Shown: positions 1 to 6,726, counted from the first letter of the stretch. The stretch: DNA of 24,950 nt from Acidobacteria bacterium UBA2161 (GCA_002328835.1 DCWN01000019.1:1-24950); one strand, 5' to 3'. Notes: generated by a model not told the origin, from the sequence alone. Numbers and translations: made by a program.

Positions 1-5
1 GGGTT

Positions 6-20
6 CGGGGCGCAGCCCCG
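6..20. other. GC-rich perfect hairpin downstream of the oxidase gene
   Basis: Six-base arms CGGGGC and GCCCCG enclose a 3-base loop, just past the stop codon of the minus-strand oxidase. It could stabilise the 3' end of that transcript or stop polymerase, but no T-run follows on either strand, so I do not call it an intrinsic terminator. Confidence 0.4.
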
Positions 21-31
21 TCTACTAATAG
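13..31 (+). repeat. Direct repeat, left copy (flanks the oxidase gene)
   Basis: The 12-mer CAGCCCCGTCTA occurs here and again at 1203-1214. Extended over 19 bases, the two copies agree at 16 positions. The copies sit in the two non-coding edges of the oxidase gene, about 1.19 kb apart. By chance alone several 12-mers should recur in a GC-rich 25-kb window, so only the placement makes this notable. Confidence 0.4.
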
Positions 32-1173
32 ATCCCCCGCTCTCGATGTTCCTGGTGCGCCTCGAGCGTGAATCGGGCTTCCGGTGCCCTTCGCCCCGAG
101 AGCTGTTCAGCCACGTACTCCCCGACGGCCGGTCCGTGCTTGAAGCCGTGGCCGGACCCGCCGCCGACGAGCCACACGTTGTCGAAATCGGGGTGTCGAT
201 CGATGATGAAATCGCCGTTCCAGCTGTTGGCGTACTGGCAGACGCAGGCTTCGAGTAGCGGCGCTGATTCGAGCGCCGGTACCCGGCGGGCGAGAATCAT
301 TCGCGCAACCTGCAACGCATCGTCCGAGACGAGACGTTCGCCCAGATCCGGGTCGAACGGCGGTCCGTGGTGATCGAGGCCGATCTTGAAGCCGCGGCCT
401 TCCAGATCGGGCAGCCCATACACGCCGCCGGCAAAGTCGACCCAGGCCGGCATCGCCGGTGGTGCGAATCGGCGGTCGCCTGGTTCGGTGCCGAAGAAGA
501 AGACCTCCTGGCGTGTCGGGTGGATACGGTCACCGAGCACCGCAGGGAACAGCGTGGGGAGCCACGGGCCGCAGGCAAACACGAAGGCGTCGGCGGTTAT
601 CTGGTCGCCGTCGCTCGTGAGCACCGACTCGACGTGGCCGGTGTCTGTCGGCGGCGTGACCGCCGCGACACGGTACTCGACGCTCTGTTTGACCGCCTGC
701 CGCACGACCGCCTGCACGGCATGTCGGGCCATGATGACACCGGCCTCCGGTTCGAGCACGCCGCGGGTGACAGGGCCGAGGCTGAACTGCGGATATCGCC
801 GGTCGAGCTCGGTTCGGTCGAGAATTTCGAATGGCACCCGGAGTCGACCGAATGTCTCGATCGTCTCGTCGGTGTACGGGTCGTCGGGTCGCGCCATCCA
901 CAGGACGCCGGTCCGCGTGAAGAGCTCCTGCCGTCCGTCGCCGAACAACTCCTGCCACGCGTCAAACGAACGTTGCGCCCATTCCGAGTAGATCGCCTCG
1001 GAACCATATCCGATGCGGAGGACGCGTGATGCGCCACCGGAGCTCGAGCGGGTATTGCCGGCGCCGAAGGCGTCGACCAGCGTGACCGACCGGCCGCTAC
1101 GGCGGACCTGCAGGGCCGTCCAAGCGCCAAACACGCCGGCGCCGATCACGGCGACATTGGAAGAGCGAGACAT
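25..1173 (-). CDS. FAD-dependent N-methyl amine oxidase, monomeric sarcosine oxidase / N-methyltryptophan oxidase type
   Basis: The predicted product has 382 residues, the usual length for monomeric sarcosine oxidases (DAO fold). The family oxidises secondary N-methyl amines, releasing formaldehyde and hydrogen peroxide. Seen: the Rossmann motif GAGVFG at residues 11-16; Arg50 where the family has its substrate/flavin-binding Arg49; Lys263 in GFKIG, matching the oxygen-activating lysine; Cys312, placed 13 residues before the Asp of the FIID motif exactly as the cysteine that covalently holds FAD in sarcosine oxidase; and a glycine-rich GGGSGHGFKHGP at 337-348. These imply a covalent flavoprotein, by homology. 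No signal peptide is visible, so it should be cytoplasmic. The frame stays open upstream, but the ATG at 1173 directly precedes the Rossmann strand and is downstream of the predicted promoter. The exact amine substrate cannot be read from sequence. It diverges from alkB. Confidence 0.88.
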   Translation of the reverse strand: MSRSSNVAVIGAGVFGAWTALQVRRSGRSVTLVDAFGAGNTRSSSGGASRVLRIGYGSEAIYSEWAQRSFDAWQELFGDGRQELFTRTGVLWMARPDDPYTDETIETFGRLRVPFEILDRTELDRRYPQFSLGPVTRGVLEPEAGVIMARHAVQAVVRQAVKQSVEYRVAAVTPPTDTGHVESVLTSDGDQITADAFVFACGPWLPTLFPAVLGDRIHPTRQEVFFFGTEPGDRRFAPPAMPAWVDFAGGVYGLPDLEGRGFKIGLDHHGPPFDPDLGERLVSDDALQVARMILARRVPALESAPLLEACVCQYANSWNGDFIIDRHPDFDNVWLVGGGSGHGFKHGPAVGEYVAEQLSGRRAPEARFTLEAHQEHRERGIY

Positions 1174-1202
1174 CTGGGAGAGTGCCCGAGAAGCCAGAAG
1201 AA

Positions 1203-1221
1203 CAGCCCCGTCTATTGTTAG
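1203..1221 (+). repeat. Direct repeat, right copy
   Basis: Second copy of the CAGCCCCGTCTA-containing repeat (partner at 13-31). Its right end runs into the shared oxidase/alkB promoter core. Confidence 0.4.
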
Positions 1222-1228
1222 ACTAGCA
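1216..1228. promoter_or_regulatory. Symmetric divergent promoter core for the oxidase gene (minus) and alkB (plus)
   Basis: Plus strand: TG-T-TAGACT at 1216-1224. Minus strand: TG-C-TAGTCT at 1228-1220. Both are extended -10 elements, and they share the palindromic core TAGACTA. Taking the last T as -7, starts fall near 1231 (plus) and 1213 (minus), 18 bp apart. The plus start is within one base of the alkB ATG, predicting a leaderless mRNA. No convincing -35 box is seen on either side. Confidence 0.55.
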
Positions 1229-1231
1229 CCG

Positions 1232-1870
1232 ATGTCCACGCACCGCATCGAGGTCTGTCCGGGTGCCGTCCACCTGCCGGGGTATCTCTCGCTCGACGAG
1301 CAATGTGTGCTCGCCACGCGCTGCCTGGCAATCGGCACCGGACCGGCCGGCTGGTACGTGCCGACGGTCCGCGGGGGCGGCAAGATGCGGGTGCACATGG
1401 TCTGTCTGGGGAGTCACTGGAACGCCCGAACCTATCGCTACGAGGCGACGCGTCGAGACTACGATGGCCTGCCGCCGGCGCCCTTGCCAGCGGACCTGGC
1501 CGCGCTGGCGTCCAAGATGGCAACAGACGCCGGAATGTGTCTGTCACCGGACGTCTGCATCCTCAACCACTATGGCCCGGACGGCAAGATGGGGTTGCAC
1601 CAGGACAAGGACGAGCACCCGGACACGCTCGATGCCGGTGTGCCGATCGTGTCGGTATCCATCGGTGACACGGCCAAGTTCATCCTTGGGGGGCTCGCAC
1701 GCAAAGAACCAAAGACGATGGTCCTGCTCGCGTCGGGTGATGGGTTCGTCTTCGGCGGGCAGAGCCGGCTACGCTACCACGGCGTGGCGGCGCTGTTGCC
1801 CGGCACAGGTCCGCCCGAGCTCGAGCTCAATGGCCGCTACAACCTGACGTTTCGGCAGGGGGCGGTCTGA
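1232..1870 (+). CDS. alkB: AlkB, 2-oxoglutarate/Fe(II) dioxygenase that repairs alkylated DNA bases
   Basis: AlkB removes N1-methyladenine and N3-methylcytosine lesions from DNA or RNA by oxidative demethylation, releasing formaldehyde. The product has 212 residues, close to the E. coli enzyme (216). Iron ligands are visible as His123 and Asp125 in GLHQDKDE and His183 in RYHG. The 2-oxoglutarate-binding arginines are Arg202 and Arg208 in RYNLTFR. The GGGKMRVHMVCLG segment at 48-60 corresponds to the nucleotide-recognition region. The C-terminal half is nearly word-for-word E. coli-like, so the call is firm. The frame is open upstream to about 1013, but that part overlaps the divergent gene. 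The ATG at 1232 starts directly after a predicted promoter and has no Shine-Dalgarno sequence, fitting leaderless translation. It is not next to ada or alkA. Confidence 0.95.
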   Translation: MSTHRIEVCPGAVHLPGYLSLDEQCVLATRCLAIGTGPAGWYVPTVRGGGKMRVHMVCLGSHWNARTYRYEATRRDYDGLPPAPLPADLAALASKMATDAGMCLSPDVCILNHYGPDGKMGLHQDKDEHPDTLDAGVPIVSVSIGDTAKFILGGLARKEPKTMVLLASGDGFVFGGQSRLRYHGVAALLPGTGPPELELNGRYNLTFRQGAV

Positions 1871-1884
1871 TGAGTGACCTTTAG

Positions 1885-1926
1885 AACTCAGAAGTCAGAA
1901 GTCGGGAGTCAGGAGTCAGGAGTTAG
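1885..1926 (+). repeat. Heptanucleotide tandem repeat, six units of GAGTCAG type
   Basis: Six consecutive 7-base units: AACTCAG, AAGTCAG, AAGTCGG, GAGTCAG, GAGTCAG, GAGTTAG. Imperfect short heptamer arrays of this type are scattered between genes in several bacterial phyla. Here it begins 14 bases after the alkB stop codon. The array is AT-richer than the surroundings and is probably length-variable between strains. Confidence 0.85.
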
Positions 1927-2064
1927 CCGGAGGGCTTCGCCGGCGTCGGGGTCTCTGTTTGCGGGCGGGAGCGCCGGCGGAAATCCGTCGATTCTGGCCG
2001 ACTCGGCTTCCTGGGCGGCGCCAAGCACTTACTCAGGCGCCCATTCGCCCCCCTGAAATGCCCT

Positions 2065-2090
2065 CCCGAAGGAAGTTTCGGGTGTTTTCT
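2065..2090 (+). terminator. Intrinsic terminator downstream of alkB
   Basis: Stem CCCGAA (2065-2070) pairs with TTCGGG (2077-2082) around a 6-base loop and is followed by TGTTTTCT. It lies about 195 bases after the alkB stop codon and before the AT-rich patch, so it would close alkB transcription. The stem is only six pairs, hence the moderate confidence. Confidence 0.5.
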
Positions 2091-2125
2091 GCAAATCATG
2101 GCTATCTTATGCTCGATAAATAACT
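2090..2125 (+). promoter_or_regulatory. AT-rich promoter-like patch before the radical SAM gene
   Basis: A locally AT-rich island with TATCTT (2103-2108) and TATGCT (2108-2113) as possible -10 hexamers. A weak TTTTCT lies 17 bases before the second. It differs sharply from the GC-rich surroundings, but no single arrangement is convincing. Confidence 0.3.
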
Positions 2126-2223
2126 TGTGCGGGTACGCACAGCAGGATCTGGTACGACCAGCCAAGCCGACGGCGGAGACGTCACATACGCGAGAGATAC
2201 GGGTGCGGTGTCTGGCCCGTTGC

Positions 2224-2228
2224 GGGAG
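2224..2228 (+). promoter_or_regulatory. Ribosome binding site of the radical SAM gene
   Basis: GGGAG six bases before the ATG at 2235. It decides this start over the upstream in-frame GTG at 2127, which has no comparable site. Confidence 0.6.
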
Positions 2229-2234
2229 TTGAAG

Positions 2235-4313
2235 ATGCACAAGCCAATCAAATATGCCGAGAAGGGGCTGAGCCTTCTTGCCAACGCCGGATGGGGCGTC
2301 TACGACGCGGTGAACCGGGTAAGTCAGCGGCAATCGTTCACGCCGGCCTGGTCGGACAAGCCGATGCTCAAGTCTCACGAGAAGGTGAAGCCGCCGCTGG
2401 GCTGGCCGCGTGAAACCGATTCGCTGTGCCCGACCTGCGTCCGTGAGGCGCGCCAGGAGATCTTGGACGGCAAGCAGGGCTACGAGATCTTGAAGCACGA
2501 AAAGGTCGGCGAGATCAAAGCGGAAATCATCGAGCGTGACGGCAAGATCATGATGGTGAAGGACTGCCCGCTCCATGGCCACTTCGAAGACGTGATGGCC
2601 ATCGACACCGCGTTCTTCAAGCATCTCGAGGACGCGTTTCCCGGCAGCGACATCGTTCCGCACAACGACGAGGGACTGCACAACCACGGCAGCAGCACGA
2701 TCAAGTACGGCCGCGGTGCGGTGCTCACGATCGATCTCACCAACCGCTGCAACATGATGTGCGACCCCTGTTTCATGGACGCGAACCAGGTGGGCTTTGT
2801 CCATGAGCTCGGGTGGGACGATATCAAGACGCTGCTCGACAACGCGATCTCGATCAAGCCGAGACGGCAGATGTCGGTGCAGTTCTCCGGCGGCGAGCCG
2901 TCCATTTCACCGTATTTTCTCGACGCGATCCGCTACTCGCGCAAAGTCGGCTACAACAGCGTGCAGGCGGCCACCAACGGTATCGAGTTCGCCAAGAGCC
3001 CGGATTTCGCGCGCGCCGCGGCCGATGCCGGGCTGCGCTACGCGTATCTGCAGTTTGACGGCATCGGCAATGCTGCGAACTCCCACCGGCTGGTCGGCAA
3101 CCTGTTCGACGTGAAGCTGCGCGCCATCGAGAACCTGCACAACGCCGGCGTCGACATCGTGCCGGTCATCACGATCATCAACGGCATCAACAACGAACAG
3201 GTCGGCCGCATAGTGCAGTTTGCGCTCGACAACCCGAAAAAGATCAACTTCCTGTCGTTCCAGCCGGTGTCGTTCACCGGCCGCGACGAGGAGATCACCG
3301 ACGAGCGGCGCCACGCCCAGCGCTACACGCTGTCGCATTTGGCGCAGGATGTGAAGCGCCAGACGAGCATCGGCGAGCCGGTGCGTGACTGGTTTCCGAT
3401 TTCGTTCATGGGCACGTTCACCGACTGGGCCGACCTCGTGCATGGGCCGATGGGCGACTGGGGGCAGCTCAACTGCGGGTGTCACCCCAACTGTGGCATC
3501 GGCATGGCCGTGATGGTCGACAAGGAGACAAAGGAATCGGTGCCGGTGACGGCGTTCCTGAAGGCCGACCGGCTGTCGAAGGACATCGCCCGGATCAACG
3601 ATGCGGCGCGCGGACGGGCCCTGTCGGTCGTGGGGATGGCGCTGGCCTTGATGCGGAACTACGATCCGTTCCAGGCGCCGACGCACTTCAAGCTGACCGA
3701 CTTGATGAAGAAGTTCGACAAGACCTTCGGCGCCAGCGGTCACGACTACGGCAAGGTGACGGGGGACCGAACCCAGGCCGACATCGAGAAGCGGCGGGCG
3801 GATCGCTGGAACTTCCTGTTCATTGCGGGGATGTGGTTCCAGGATCTCTTCAACTACGACTTCCGCCGCACCGAGCGCTGCATCATCCCGTATGCGACGC
3901 AAGAGGGCGAGATCTCCTTCTGCGCCTATAACACCGGCATCGGCTGGCGGAACATCATCGAGAAGATGCACATGACCGCCACGTTGACCAGGTGGTACGA
4001 GGAGAAGGGGCGCCACGAGATCTTCGCGGGCGGGAACGATGTGGCGCTCGCGACGACCGAACACAGCCTGATGCTCGACTCCGTGGCGGTCGCCGCGGGG
4101 CGTCAGACCGACCTGGACGATCAGGGGATCGCGAAGACGGCGCGCGAGGAGAAGCTGCAGGCGCGTGCCGGGCAGCGGAAGTCGAGCCCCGAGGACGAGC
4201 GGATGGCGGCCCTGTACCGGCAGCACGTGCTGGGCGAGACGCCGCCCGAGCCGGTCATCCAGATTCAGGGGCTCGGTGCGAAGCGCGAGAAGGAGCCGGC
4301 CGCGACGTCCTAG
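2235..4313 (+). CDS. Large radical SAM iron-sulfur protein, COG1964 / tetraether-synthase (Tes, Mss)-like
   Basis: The product has 692 residues. The radical SAM core begins with CNMMCDPC (Cys172, Cys176, Cys179), which binds the [4Fe-4S] cluster and S-adenosylmethionine, with GGEP at 219-222. Three further cysteine groups are visible: Cys65, Cys68 and Cys111 (CPTC then CPLHGH) before the core; Cys414, Cys416 and Cys420 (CGCHPNC) after it; and Cys549 and Cys563. This layout, an N-terminal rubredoxin-like site plus auxiliary clusters, is what I know of the archaeal tetraether synthase MJ0619 and its bacterial relatives that join lipid tails into membrane-spanning lipids. Assignment to that activity is inference; radical SAM membership is certain. 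Residues 620-692 look like a charged, poorly ordered tail. The ATG at 2235 is chosen because GGGAG lies 6 bases before it; an in-frame GTG at 2127 is the alternative. The gene stands alone, bounded by terminators. Confidence 0.85.
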   Translation: MHKPIKYAEKGLSLLANAGWGVYDAVNRVSQRQSFTPAWSDKPMLKSHEKVKPPLGWPRETDSLCPTCVREARQEILDGKQGYEILKHEKVGEIKAEIIERDGKIMMVKDCPLHGHFEDVMAIDTAFFKHLEDAFPGSDIVPHNDEGLHNHGSSTIKYGRGAVLTIDLTNRCNMMCDPCFMDANQVGFVHELGWDDIKTLLDNAISIKPRRQMSVQFSGGEPSISPYFLDAIRYSRKVGYNSVQAATNGIEFAKSPDFARAAADAGLRYAYLQFDGIGNAANSHRLVGNLFDVKLRAIENLHNAGVDIVPVITIINGINNEQVGRIVQFALDNPKKINFLSFQPVSFTGRDEEITDERRHAQRYTLSHLAQDVKRQTSIGEPVRDWFPISFMGTFTDWADLVHGPMGDWGQLNCGCHPNCGIGMAVMVDKETKESVPVTAFLKADRLSKDIARINDAARGRALSVVGMALALMRNYDPFQAPTHFKLTDLMKKFDKTFGASGHDYGKVTGDRTQADIEKRRADRWNFLFIAGMWFQDLFNYDFRRTERCIIPYATQEGEISFCAYNTGIGWRNIIEKMHMTATLTRWYEEKGRHEIFAGGNDVALATTEHSLMLDSVAVAAGRQTDLDDQGIAKTAREEKLQARAGQRKSSPEDERMAALYRQHVLGETPPEPVIQIQGLGAKREKEPAATS

Positions 4314-4345
4314 CGTGACCCGCGGTGAACCGGGAGAGCGTGGAA

Positions 4346-4373
4346 GAGGGCCTCGGATACGAGGCCCTTTTTC
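4346..4373 (+). terminator. Strong intrinsic terminator after the radical SAM gene
   Basis: GGGCCTCG (4348-4355) pairs perfectly with CGAGGCCC (4360-4367) around a GATA tetraloop, followed by five T residues (4368-4372). It lies between the stop codons of two convergent genes. On the minus strand the same stem is followed only by TCTTCC, so it may stop moaA transcripts less well. Confidence 0.9.
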
Positions 4374-4386
4374 TGTTGGAGGGCTG

Positions 4387-5409
4387 CTATCCGCCCCGGG
4401 TATGCATCTCGAGGTGCGGCTCTTCCTTGAGCCGTCGGATCGGGATGAACGGCACTCGCCGGTCGGTACCCAGTCGGGCTTCAGCCCCTCGGTCGGTCCG
4501 CGCCCGCCAGACGGCCGCGATCTGCTCGCGGAGTTCGTCGCCAGAGGCCCCCGCTCTGAGCGGCTGCCGGAGATCGACGCCGTGCTCGCCGTAGAGACAG
4601 AGATACCAGAGGCCGTCCGCTGTCAGCCGGCTGCGGTCACAGTTCTGGCAGAACGGTTCGGTCGTCGACGAGATGATTCCGAAGATCGTGCCGTCGGGCA
4701 GGGTGAATCGATCCGCGGGTGCCGACGTGCGTTCGTCGACCGGCGTGATCGGCCCATAGCGGTCGGTGAGAATCTCCAGCATCTCCCGGCGTGAGACGAC
4801 GGCTTCGGTCGACCACTGCGTGGCGCCGCCGACGTCCATGTACTCGATGAACCGCACCTCGATACCCCGATGTCGGCCGAACTCGAGCAGGTCGGGGAGT
4901 TCGTCGCCGTTGACATCGCGGATGATCACGGCATCGAGCTTCACGCTCTCGAAGTCGGCGTCGAGGGCTGCGTCGATGCCGGCTAGAACCGCGGGATGCG
5001 AGTCGAACCGGGTGAGCTTCTCGAAGCGGTCGGGATGCAGGCTGTCGAGGCTGACGGTAATCCGCCGGAGGCCGGCCGCGCGCAGGGCCTTGACCTGGTC
5101 GCGCAGCAGTATGGCGTTGGTCGTGAGGGCCAGATCCCGCACCCGCCGATTGGCTGCCAGCAGTTCGATGAGCGCGGGCAGGTCCTGGCGCAAGAGTGGC
5201 TCGCCGCCCGTCAGGCGCACCCTGTCGACGCCAAGGCCGGTGAAGGCCTCGACCAGTCGCGAGGTCTCCTCGAAGGTCAAGATGCTCTTGCGCGGCAGCC
5301 AGACGTAGCCCGCTTCCGGCATGCAGTAATGGCAGCGCAGGTTGCAGCGGTCGGTGACCGACAATCGCAAGCTGGTCAGCGGACGAACGAACGCGTCGAC
5401 GACTCGCAT
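4387..5409 (-). CDS. moaA: MoaA, GTP 3',8-cyclase (molybdenum cofactor step 1)
   Basis: MoaA is the radical SAM enzyme that converts GTP to 3',8-cyclo-GTP, the first step of molybdopterin synthesis, acting with MoaC. The product has 340 residues, typical for the family. The N-terminal cluster ligands are Cys22, Cys26 and Cys29 (CNLRCHYC), with TGGEP at 67-71. The C-terminal cluster ligands that bind GTP are Cys254, Cys257 and Cys271, with the expected CxxC then 13 residues. It ends in the Gly-Gly needed by MoaA proteins. The ATG at 5409 is very close to a predicted transcription start (about 5413), so the mRNA would be nearly leaderless. No other molybdenum cofactor gene lies in the window. 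It diverges from hisS and converges on the other radical SAM gene. Confidence 0.96.
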   Translation of the reverse strand: MRVVDAFVRPLTSLRLSVTDRCNLRCHYCMPEAGYVWLPRKSILTFEETSRLVEAFTGLGVDRVRLTGGEPLLRQDLPALIELLAANRRVRDLALTTNAILLRDQVKALRAAGLRRITVSLDSLHPDRFEKLTRFDSHPAVLAGIDAALDADFESVKLDAVIIRDVNGDELPDLLEFGRHRGIEVRFIEYMDVGGATQWSTEAVVSRREMLEILTDRYGPITPVDERTSAPADRFTLPDGTIFGIISSTTEPFCQNCDRSRLTADGLWYLCLYGEHGVDLRQPLRAGASGDELREQIAAVWRARTDRGAEARLGTDRRVPFIPIRRLKEEPHLEMHTRGG

Positions 5410-5419
5410 GGGATCAACA

Positions 5420-5432
5420 ATTATGCCATGAT
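5420..5432. promoter_or_regulatory. Overlapping divergent promoters of moaA (minus) and hisS (plus)
   Basis: Minus strand: TG-G-CATAAT at 5428-5420. Plus strand: TG-C-CATGAT at 5424-5432. The two extended -10 elements overlap in a 13-base near-palindrome (10 of 12 non-central positions symmetric). Predicted starts are about 5413 (minus) and 5439 (plus). Polymerase bound at one should block the other. No -35 boxes are recognisable. Confidence 0.5.
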
Positions 5433-5465
5433 TGTCGGTTGAAGAGCCGCGGGCGGGTGACAGAG

Positions 5466-6707
5466 ATGATTCCAGGGGTGCGAGGCACGCGCGACATCGT
5501 GCCCGGCGACGTCGAGCGCTGGCAGCACGTGGAGGCGGTGGCGCGCGACGTCTGCGGCCGCTACGGGTACCGCGAACTCCGGACGCCGATCATCGAGCGC
5601 GAAGAACTCTTCGCGAAGGGGACCGGCGAATCGACCGACATCGTCCAGAAGGAGATGTACGCCTTCACCGATAAGGGTGGCGAGCGCGTCACGCTACGGC
5701 CGGAGGCGACGCCGGGAATGGTTCGGGCCTACGTCGAGCATGCGCTCGAACAGGCGCTGGCGGTGCCGAAGCTCTTCACGATCGGTCCGATGTTCCGGTA
5801 CGAACGGCCGCAAAAGGGTCGCTACCGCCAGTTCCACCAGCTGAACGTCGAGGTGTTCGGCGTCGCGGATGCGGCGCTCGACGCCGAGGTCATCGAGATG
5901 GCCTGCACGTTCGTCGAGACACTCGCCATTCAGGGCACCGAGCTGGTCATCAACTCGGTCGGGTGTCCGGCGTGCCGACCGGCGTTCAGCGAAGCGTTGT
6001 TGAACGGGCTCGGCGAGGACCTGCCGAAGCTGTGCGGCGATTGCCAGCGGCGTGCGGCGACGAACCCGCTGCGTATCTTCGACTGCAAGGTGGCGGCCGA
6101 CCAGTCGGTCATCGATCAACTGCCGCACTCGGTCGATTTCCTCTGCGATACGTGCCGTGAACACTTCGAGGCGGTGCAGCGGTATCTGCGCGCCTACGAG
6201 CAACCGTTTCGCGTGTCGCATCGGCTCGTGCGGGGCCTCGACTACTACACGCGGACGACCTTCGAGATCCTGGCGTCGCAGCTGGGGGCCCAGAATGCGC
6301 TGCTGGGCGGGGGACGGTACGACGGCCTGGTCAAACAGCTCGGGGGAGCGGACCGGCCTGGCATCGGCTTCGCGGCGGGCCTCGAGCGCCTGGTCCTCGC
6401 GCTTCCGGGCACGGACGATGAGGTGGCGCCGGACGTCTTCGTGGCCGCGCTCGGGGCGGCCGCGCGAGAGGCAGCGTTCGTCCTCGCGCGGGCCCTGCGG
6501 GCCGGTGGGCTGCAGACGCTGGTCGACTACGAACCGCGAAGCGCGAAGGCGCAATTGAAGCGGGCCAATCGGGCGCGCGCGCGCTACGCCGTCATCGTCG
6601 GCGACGACGAACTGGCCCGTGGTGAAGTGACGGTGAAGACGATGGCGACCGGAGAACAACACAGCGTCGCGCGTGACGGCGTGGTGGCCGCGCTGTCGTC
6701 GTCGTGA
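5466..6707 (+). CDS. hisS: Histidyl-tRNA synthetase
   Basis: A class II synthetase that attaches histidine to tRNA-His. The product has 413 residues, against roughly 420 for most bacterial forms. It opens with the family signature RGTRD (residues 6-10). Motif 2 is FRYERPQKGRYRQFHQ at 110-125. The histidine-specific LVRGLDYYTR lies at 254-263, with GGGRYDGL at 281-288 and GFAAGLERL at 301-309. A C-terminal anticodon-binding domain follows. Three CxxC pairs (167/170, 190/193, 227/230) plus Cys207 sit in the insertion domain, as in Firmicutes-type enzymes. I chose the ATG at 5466; an in-frame TTG at 5439 and a GTG at 5457 are also possible, and 5439 coincides with the predicted transcription start. 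aspS follows 19 bases downstream, so the two are probably co-transcribed. Confidence 0.97.
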   Translation: MIPGVRGTRDIVPGDVERWQHVEAVARDVCGRYGYRELRTPIIEREELFAKGTGESTDIVQKEMYAFTDKGGERVTLRPEATPGMVRAYVEHALEQALAVPKLFTIGPMFRYERPQKGRYRQFHQLNVEVFGVADAALDAEVIEMACTFVETLAIQGTELVINSVGCPACRPAFSEALLNGLGEDLPKLCGDCQRRAATNPLRIFDCKVAADQSVIDQLPHSVDFLCDTCREHFEAVQRYLRAYEQPFRVSHRLVRGLDYYTRTTFEILASQLGAQNALLGGGRYDGLVKQLGGADRPGIGFAAGLERLVLALPGTDDEVAPDVFVAALGAAAREAAFVLARALRAGGLQTLVDYEPRSAKAQLKRANRARARYAVIVGDDELARGEVTVKTMATGEQHSVARDGVVAALSSS

Positions 6708-6709
6708 AC

Positions 6710-6718
6710 GAGAGGTGA
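6710..6718 (+). promoter_or_regulatory. Ribosome binding site that sets the aspS start
   Basis: GAGAGGTGA matches the anti-Shine-Dalgarno complement over GAGGTGA and lies 8 bases before GTG 6727. It argues against the alternative GTG at 6715, which lies inside the site. Confidence 0.65.
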
Positions 6719-6726
6719 AGACGGCT

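Larger units (their letters stand above)
1871..2234. other. Non-coding stretch between alkB and the radical SAM gene
   Basis: I see no credible gene here. It contains the heptamer array (1885-1926), a small hairpin GCCGG/CCGGC (1926-1930 with 1940-1944), a second hairpin around 1973-1988, an intrinsic terminator (2065-2090), an AT-rich promoter-like patch (about 2090-2125) and a presumed 5' leader. It is the only gene-free gap longer than 300 bases in the window. Confidence 0.7.

Noticed and set aside
367..1029. A 220-codon plus-strand frame opposite the oxidase gene
   Set aside because: The minus strand encodes a complete sarcosine-oxidase-type protein with all key residues; this frame is its shadow.
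1874..2056. A 60-codon plus-strand frame running through the heptamer array
   Set aside because: It consists largely of translated repeat and low-complexity Ser/Gly/Ala sequence, with no ribosome site.
2907..4226. A 439-codon minus-strand frame opposite the radical SAM gene
   Set aside because: Antisense of a gene with a clear family and cysteine motifs; low-complexity Arg/Val/His-rich translation typical of GC-rich shadows.
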